In this document: one piece after another, positions 59,729-64,000 of the stretch | Layout of the letters: the number at the start of each line of letters is the position of its first letter | How positions within the stretch are numbered: the stretch's first letter is position 1 | Assembly (NCBI GenBank): GCA_025526995.1 | Contig: JAHLKG010000005.1 | Span: 1,527,104 to 1,591,103, forward strand | Direction of reading: 5' to 3' | DNA: 64,000 nucleotides | Origin: Powellomyces hirtus | Taxonomy: Eukaryota > Chytridiomycota > Chytridiomycetes > Spizellomycetales > Powellomycetaceae | Translations under genes and position numbers: made by a program | The notes under the pieces: generated by a model | What the model saw: the letters and a program-made list of their open reading frames with translations, nothing else | The model's database searches: none | What the model was told of the DNA's origin: nothing

Positions 59729-60527
59729 ATTATTATCATCAAAAACACCATTGACGCTTCCTGCCTAAAAAAAACCCCCCCACCAACTCCTCTCTCTTTT
59801 TCTTTCTACTTCCGCCCCTCCAATACCTAAGATTTCTCGGTCTCCAAATCAAACTACCAGCCTTAATCCTCCCGCCTTGAAACATAGGCTCCTCACACAT
59901 ACATCTCCGTGCATCTGAACACATTACATTGTTATCTGTACAGAAGAGGTCTGTAAGCCCCTTACAAAGCTATTACAAGGAGAGTATTCAAATATTGACC
60001 AATCCTCTGCATTTCCAATAAAGTACTGGAAACGCTGATATCTCGAAAGTATTTACCCGTCCACTGCCCATACCGTCCGACAACCAGAAGCTCCTACCAC
60101 TTACAGTCAGATAGCGACCCAATACCAGGGGCTGCAAGCAATAACACCTACCCCTGCAAACCCCCAAATGGCTCGCTGCACCGCAAGGCATCAGTCGACG
60201 CGGTGTTTGTTGTGCTTGGCTAAACGCACAAAACCCACACAACCCCCTAGCCTACCAAAGCCCCAGTGACCATCACCGCAAGTATACAGGAAGGACCCTC
60301 ACACCATGATGCTTGGCAGAATCATGTGTCCGTCCCCTCGCACCCATAGTGTATAGGCACAAGATGCTTCTACTGCTTGCAACCCCTCTAATCACCCACC
60401 CACCGTCAATACCGTCTGGCAATATGACAACCCCTGCACAGAAAGGCATTTGCCAACGTGGCATCTGCCGTGCTTGGTTAACGCCACTGCAATCCACAGC
60501 ACCAGCGCATCTTTCCAGGCCCGCAGT

Positions 60528-60600
60528 ATTGGAATGTTGGGGCCTGCATACTCAATGCTGGTCCTCACATTAGATCCTAGCTTGGAATCTTTGCTCGGAT
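60528..60600 (+). repeat. Copy of the telomere-adjacent motif
   Basis: TTGGAATGTTGGGGCCTGCA followed by TACTCAATGCTGGTCCTCAC and ATTAGATCCTAGCTTGGAAT is similar to 63595-63660, the last ~65 bases before the telomere. Confidence 0.8.
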
Positions 60601-60722
60601 GGTGCGACTGTCATACCGGTAACCCGACAAGCTAAACTGGATCGCGTGTCATCAGGTGAGAGAAGAAAACTAGATAGTTTCACTTGAGAAGCAAAACGTT
60701 TTTGTTGGGACTTGAGACATTG

Positions 60723-60794
60723 TTGGGGTTTACAGAGCTCTTCTGTGATGCAGATGACGATGTAACATTGTCAGAAGAGCTCTATAAACCCCAA
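60723..60794. repeat. Hairpin with 23-bp arms
   Basis: Arm TTGGGGTTTACAGAGCTCTT-CTG (60723-60745) pairs with 60772-60794 with one G-T-type mismatch around a 26-base loop. It is not followed by a T-run, so it is not an obvious terminator. It is a second short foldback of the same style as that at 10396-10493, though unrelated in sequence. Confidence 0.8.
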
Positions 60795-61337
60795 AAAAGA
60801 TCATACAAGCAGTCTGTTTTTGAACCTTGACCATTCCCCTGCATTTGCCAATATAGTAATGGTAAGCGCCAATATCTTCAGTAGCTGTGTCACCTACTGT
60901 ACGTGTCTGAAGTGGCACACAGTTTCATGCTTAATTTTCGACTCCCACATGTCTTTGGTGGCAAAAACACCACTTGGTCCTTATTGTTCTTGCATTGTGG
61001 CACTAGGTGCTTTGCGTTCCTCCCTTTTTTTCTTTTCATTTGCAAGTCTCTTTACATCGCTGTTTGCTCTTTGCTACTTATTGCTGAATGCTTGGCCGTC
61101 TAGCAATTTACCCTCCAGCGCACCTACTTGCAACTGAACAATATGTCAATGAGCAACGTCAGTGCTGTCATTTAGATGCTTGTGCCATTGCCTCCCTTTG
61201 TGAGATGGCCATCATGGCATATTTATACTTAACTTATTTTTGGCTAGTAAAAAGCCATATCCCAAGTTAAGGCAGACGCGCCTCATAAGCGATTATCAAA
61301 TCCCTCATGAGCAGAACTCCCCTCAAGTTTACCCCGC

Positions 61338-61622
61338 TGTAATGAGGCGTGGCTTGCCAACCTAAGCCTAGACACGCGTCGGGAAGGACCCCGCGTGAGA
61401 TGGATGCTAGCGTCAGCATCCTGAAGGGTACTAGACCTCAGGGATGGCCACGGATGGCCACGGATGGCCATCACGTGACCGGGACCGCTTCGCGGTCCAG
61501 AAGAAAAGTAGGAATACTCCGACGAGGGCGTATTCAAGACTTAGAGATCTTACAGTAGAACTAGACATAGGGAATTCCCGAATAGAAGACTAGACTCTGG
61601 CAACGGACCTAGTATTATTACA
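61338..61622 (+). mobile_element. LTR of a Ty3-type retrotransposon
   Basis: A 285-bp segment begins TGTAAT and ends ATTACA, a 6-bp terminal inverted repeat typical of LTRs, and is followed at once by a primer-binding site. It contains three tandem GGATGGCCAC units (61442-61470). No second LTR is present in the window because the element is truncated on its 3' side. Confidence 0.75.
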
Positions 61623-61639
61623 TGGTAGCACCACTCCGT
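61623..61639 (+). other. Primer-binding site
   Basis: TGGTAGCACCACTCCGT directly abuts the LTR. The TGGTAGC start is the complement of a ...GCTACCA tRNA 3' end, as found in fungal initiator-Met tRNA. A copy with one change is at 62131-62147. Confidence 0.6.
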
Positions 61640-61650
61640 AGACGACAACA

Positions 61651-62106
61651 ATGGCACGTAGCACCAGGAACAGCCCAATGGCAGGGAAAAGCCCGGCAGT
61701 AGGAGAACCCGAAGTCGACACACCGATCGGCAACCCTGTCGCAATGTTGGCTGCACAATTGGCGGAGACCCAACGCCTACTGCAGGAACAGATCGCAATG
61801 GGAGAGGCCCGCTTCGAAGCCCTTCTCTCAAGGATTCCAACTCCAGTCCAACCAGCGGTTGCAACACCGCATGTCGACATCATCCTGGCGGAAGAAAACC
61901 GCACACGAATGCAAGCCGAGAAGGAACGTTGCGAGAACCTTCGCAAGCAGCTGACACACTTCGACGGAAAAGGGAACAGTGAAGAAATGGTGTCGAAGGT
62001 CAATGAGTTCTTGAAGGTCCACACGCGCTACCTTGAGACAACCGACTTCAGGACAGACCACCGGGACGTCGACCACATCTCGGGGTACCTCAAGGAGACC
62101 GCCTAA
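61651..62106 (+). pseudogene. Truncated Ty3 gag, copy 1
   Basis: The frame starts MARSTRNSPMAGKSPAVGEP and runs through a coiled-coil region (VAMLAAQLAETQRLLQEQIA) and the start of the capsid domain (LTHFDGKGNSEEMVSKVNEF; YLETTDFRTDH) for 150 residues. It is cut at 62101, after HISGYLKETA, by a telomeric CCTAACCC tract that supplies the stop codon. It is closely similar to the first ~150 residues of copy 2, with scattered substitutions, so the two are separate lineages of the same family. Confidence 0.85.
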
Positions 62107-62121
62107 CCCTAACCCTAACCC
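62102..62121. repeat. Interstitial telomeric tract between two gag copies, CCCTAA orientation
   Basis: CCTAACCCTAACCCTAACCC, just over three units. Its orientation is that of a left chromosome end, opposite to the terminal telomere 1.5 kb away. Copy 2 begins directly after it, inside the last nine bases of the LTR. Confidence 0.95.
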
Positions 62122-62158
62122 ATTATTACATGGTAGCACCACCCCGTAGACGACAACA

Positions 62159-63385
62159 ATGGCACGTAGCACCAGGAACAGCCCAATGGCAGGAGAAAGC
62201 CCCGCAGTAGGAGAAACCGAAGTCGACACACCGACCAACAATCCTGTCGCAATGTTGGCTGCACAATTGGCGGAGACCCAACGCCTACTGCAGGAACAGA
62301 TCGCAATGGGAGAGGCCCGCTTTGAAGCCCTTCTCTCAAGGATTCCAACTCCAGTCCAACCGGCAGCTGCAACACCGCATGTCTACATCATCCTGGCGGA
62401 AGAAAACCGAGCACAAATGCAAGCCGAAAAGGAACGTCGCAAGAACCTTTGCAAGCAGCTGACACACTTCGACGGCAAAGGAAACAGCAAAGAAATGGTG
62501 TCTAAGGTCGACGAGTTCTTGAAGGTCCATACACGCTACCTTGAGGCAACCGACTTCAGAACAGACCACCGGGATGTCGACCACATCTCGGGGTACCTCA
62601 AGGAGACCGCCGACAAGTGGTGGCAAATGCTCAGAGATGCCGGCGACCTGCCCACGACATTGGAAGAGTTCACGAGGACACTCCGCACCCGCTTCTATCC
62701 CGCCAACTTACGAAACACCGCGGAGGCAAAGATGAAGCGGCTGGTTTTCACTAATAGCATATCAGAGGACATCACCAAGTTCAATACCCTGCGGGCTCAG
62801 ATCGCGACGCTCGACGATAAGGAGCGACTTACCCCACGGCAAGAGCGCGACTACTTCTTGACCGGATTCTCGAGCAACCACGTCGGCCAGCGCATTCGAG
62901 ACCACTGCTATGCCGCGATCATGAGGAACAACGGCGCCGAGATTCCGATCACCGAGCTACAGAACAAAGCCCTGTTATGCTACAAGATTCAAGGCTATGC
63001 GGACGACCTCGCACGGGTGACCCCCGACGGGAGAACACGTCAGTACACTGCAGTCCAGCCGGCCCAGGTCCACCAAGGGAACTATCAAACACGAGAACGG
63101 AGGCGCCACACACCCTACGGCTCAGGCCGTCCCACACGCGGTATGGACAACTACCAAGGGACTTCACACCGTGAGCGCACCATCTACAATGAACGCTGGG
63201 AGCGCAACGAATGCTTCAATTGCGGGGGCAAGGGGCACTATGCCCGTGGGTGCCCAGCAAGTAAAGGCAAAGCCGGTGAGCATAGGACGTTCACCGCCCC
63301 TGTAGAGATCACCGAAGGGTCCGGAGACAAGGCGGTCAGCGACGGGGGCTCAGTCAACAGCTCGGATTTTCGCCCCGGGTGCTGA
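62159..63385 (+). CDS. Ty3-type Gag polyprotein
   Basis: 408 residues from the ATG at 62159, 28 bases after the primer-binding site begins. Order: N-terminal Ala/Glu coiled coil (residues 28-60), retrotransposon-gag capsid domain (~100-270: EMVSKVDEFLKVHTRY; ADKWWQMLRDAGDLPTTLEE; TRTLRTRFYPANLRNTAEAK), and a CCHC zinc knuckle CFNCGGKGHYARGC (C-x2-C-x4-H-x4-C) near residue 355-368. Gag assembles the virus-like particle and binds element RNA. The frame is intact, unlike copy 1, so this insertion is comparatively young. Pro follows in the -1 frame with an overlap of a few bases, suggesting programmed frameshifting in the parent element. Confidence 0.88.
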   Translation: MARSTRNSPMAGESPAVGETEVDTPTNNPVAMLAAQLAETQRLLQEQIAMGEARFEALLSRIPTPVQPAAATPHVYIILAEENRAQMQAEKERRKNLCKQLTHFDGKGNSKEMVSKVDEFLKVHTRYLEATDFRTDHRDVDHISGYLKETADKWWQMLRDAGDLPTTLEEFTRTLRTRFYPANLRNTAEAKMKRLVFTNSISEDITKFNTLRAQIATLDDKERLTPRQERDYFLTGFSSNHVGQRIRDHCYAAIMRNNGAEIPITELQNKALLCYKIQGYADDLARVTPDGRTRQYTAVQPAQVHQGNYQTRERRRHTPYGSGRPTRGMDNYQGTSHRERTIYNERWERNECFNCGGKGHYARGCPASKGKAGEHRTFTAPVEITEGSGDKAVSDGGSVNSSDFRPGC

Positions 63386-63666
63386 ACGCTTGCACCGTCT
63401 CAGTACCCCAACCCTGGATGCAAGACAAGATCCCCGCGGACAGACCAGGACCCCGCATTCACAGGAAGACATTTGTGGTCCACGGGAAGGTACAAGGGCA
63501 CTTTGCCCGCATCCTAATCGATACCGGATGTAACACCCTGATCATCAGCGACACTTGGGCCGCCAAACACGGCCTCCGGACCTACACCTCTCCTATTGGA
63601 ATGTTGAGACTTGCGTACTCAACGTTTGGTCCTCACATTAGATCCTTACTTGGATTCTCCGACTAG
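63386..63666 (+). pseudogene. Truncated retroviral-type aspartic protease
   Basis: The frame after gag reads QDKIPADRPGPRIHRKTFVV then GKVQGHFARILIDTGCNTLI and ISDTWAAKHGL, with the active-site triad in LIDTGCNTLI (DTG). It is open from 63379, overlapping the end of gag in the -1 frame. The flap and C-terminal half are missing: after ~63590 the sequence switches to the telomere-adjacent motif (LAYSTFGPHIRSLLGFSD) and stops. Confidence 0.8.
63595..63660 (+). repeat. Telomere-adjacent motif
   Basis: TTGGAATGTTGAGACTTGCG and following TACTCAACGTTTGGTCCTCAC-type sequence lies immediately inside the telomere and replaces the rest of the protease gene. A direct diverged copy is at 60528-60600 and an inverted partial copy at 59668-59702. 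Confidence 0.8.
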
Positions 63667-63671
63667 AACGC

Positions 63672-64000
63672 TTAGGGTTAGGGTTAGGGTTAGGGTTAGG
63701 GTTAGGGTTAGGGTTAGGGTTAGGGTTAGGGTTAGGGTCAGGGTCAGGGTCAGGGTTAGGGTTAGGGTTAGGGTTAGGGTTAGGGTTAGGGTTAGGGTTA
63801 GGGTTAGGGTTAGGGTTAGGGTTAGGGTTAGGGTTAGGGTTAGGGTTAGGGTTAGGGTTAGGGTTAGGGTTAGGGTTAGGGTTAGGGTTAGGGTTAGGGT
63901 TAGGGTTAGGGTTAGGGTTAGGGTTAGGGTTAGGGTTAGGGTTAGGGTTAGGGTTAGGGTTAGGGTTAGGGTTAGGGTTAGGGTTAGGGTTAGGGTTAGG
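63672..64000 (+). repeat. Terminal telomere, (TTAGGG)n
   Basis: About 55 units of TTAGGG run without interruption to the window edge except for three consecutive TCAGGG variants at 63738-63755. The G-rich strand points to the right, identifying this as the right chromosome end. The array may continue beyond the window. Confidence 0.99.

Larger units (their letters stand above)
59729..61337. other. Subtelomeric non-coding region
   Basis: No gene recognised. Two diverged copies of an ACCCCTGCA...GCTTGG(C/T)TAA segment (about 60150-60230 and 60428-60485) and the hairpin at 60723-60794 are the only structures seen. Confidence 0.4.
62122..63671 (+). mobile_element. Ty3-type retrotransposon fragment, copy 2 (LTR tail, PBS, gag, start of protease)
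   Basis: It begins with the last nine LTR bases (ATTATTACA), then the primer-binding site and a full-length gag frame, then the beginning of a protease. The 5' end is joined to the interstitial telomere tract and the 3' side passes into the terminal telomere. Reverse transcriptase and integrase are absent, so it is not autonomous. Confidence 0.85.

Noticed and set aside
1..64000. CRISPR array, bacterial operon or prophage
   Set aside because: The telomere, spliceosomal introns and eukaryotic gene families exclude a prokaryotic origin; no regularly spaced repeat-spacer array is present.

Overview
The window is the right-hand end of a eukaryotic nuclear chromosome, most likely from a fungus. 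The last ~330 bases are a tandem TTAGGG telomere reading out to the window edge. Genes are dense and carry short introns (mostly 50-100 bp, GTRAGT donors, YAG acceptors). The gene set (Src1-type inner nuclear membrane protein, PRM10/ThrE-like transporter, OPT transporter, NPC2-like ML protein, Ty1/copia and Ty3 remnants) is fungal. A Cache-like two-TM receptor, a TBCC gene and a kinesin make a flagellated early-diverging fungus (chytrid-like) my best guess, but no single feature proves it. Start codons are my own choices and exon boundaries were derived by reading frame and phase; most multi-exon models below close in frame exactly.

Layout. 0-10 kb: a Gln/Pro-rich orphan, a hotdog thioesterase (minus), a tail-anchored RING protein with an RBBP6-style CCGNS motif, and a large Src1/LEM protein. 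10-22 kb: a repeat-rich, gene-poor block with an unrecognised minus-strand gene whose intron carries a 31-bp-arm foldback, ~3 kb of TTCGTCG/TTGAATGAACG low-complexity sequence with an interstitial telomere tract, a decayed copia gag/protease, a spliced kinesin (minus), a tandem repeat and a broken C2H2 zinc-finger gene. 22-31.5 kb: a receptor-like protein lacking an output domain, then a divergent OPT / PRM10-like transporter pair. 31.5-35.6 kb: no intact gene. 35.6-40.3 kb: a 1450-residue minus-strand protein joining a Ras-association-like region, a formin-like polyproline tract and a WH2 actin-binding motif. 41-52 kb: F-box/FIST-like protein, CK2 beta, NPC2-like protein, an intronless F-box protein. 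52.8-57.6 kb: tubulin cofactor C followed by two convergent paralogues that look like small zinc peptidases, one with HELCH and the other with HQLAH. 58-64 kb: subtelomere with a 186-bp duplication, a reading frame broken by a stop, a perfect-loop hairpin, a Ty3-type LTR with primer-binding site, two partial gag copies separated by an inverted telomere tract, and the telomere.

There is no operon logic here. Functional themes are cytoskeleton (kinesin, WH2 protein, TBCC), nuclear envelope (Src1), ubiquitin ligation (RING, two F-box proteins) and membrane transport (OPT, PRM10-like, NPC2-like). The most novel items are the paralogous HELCH/HQLAH pair, the RA-polyproline-WH2 architecture, and the telomere-retroelement junctions.
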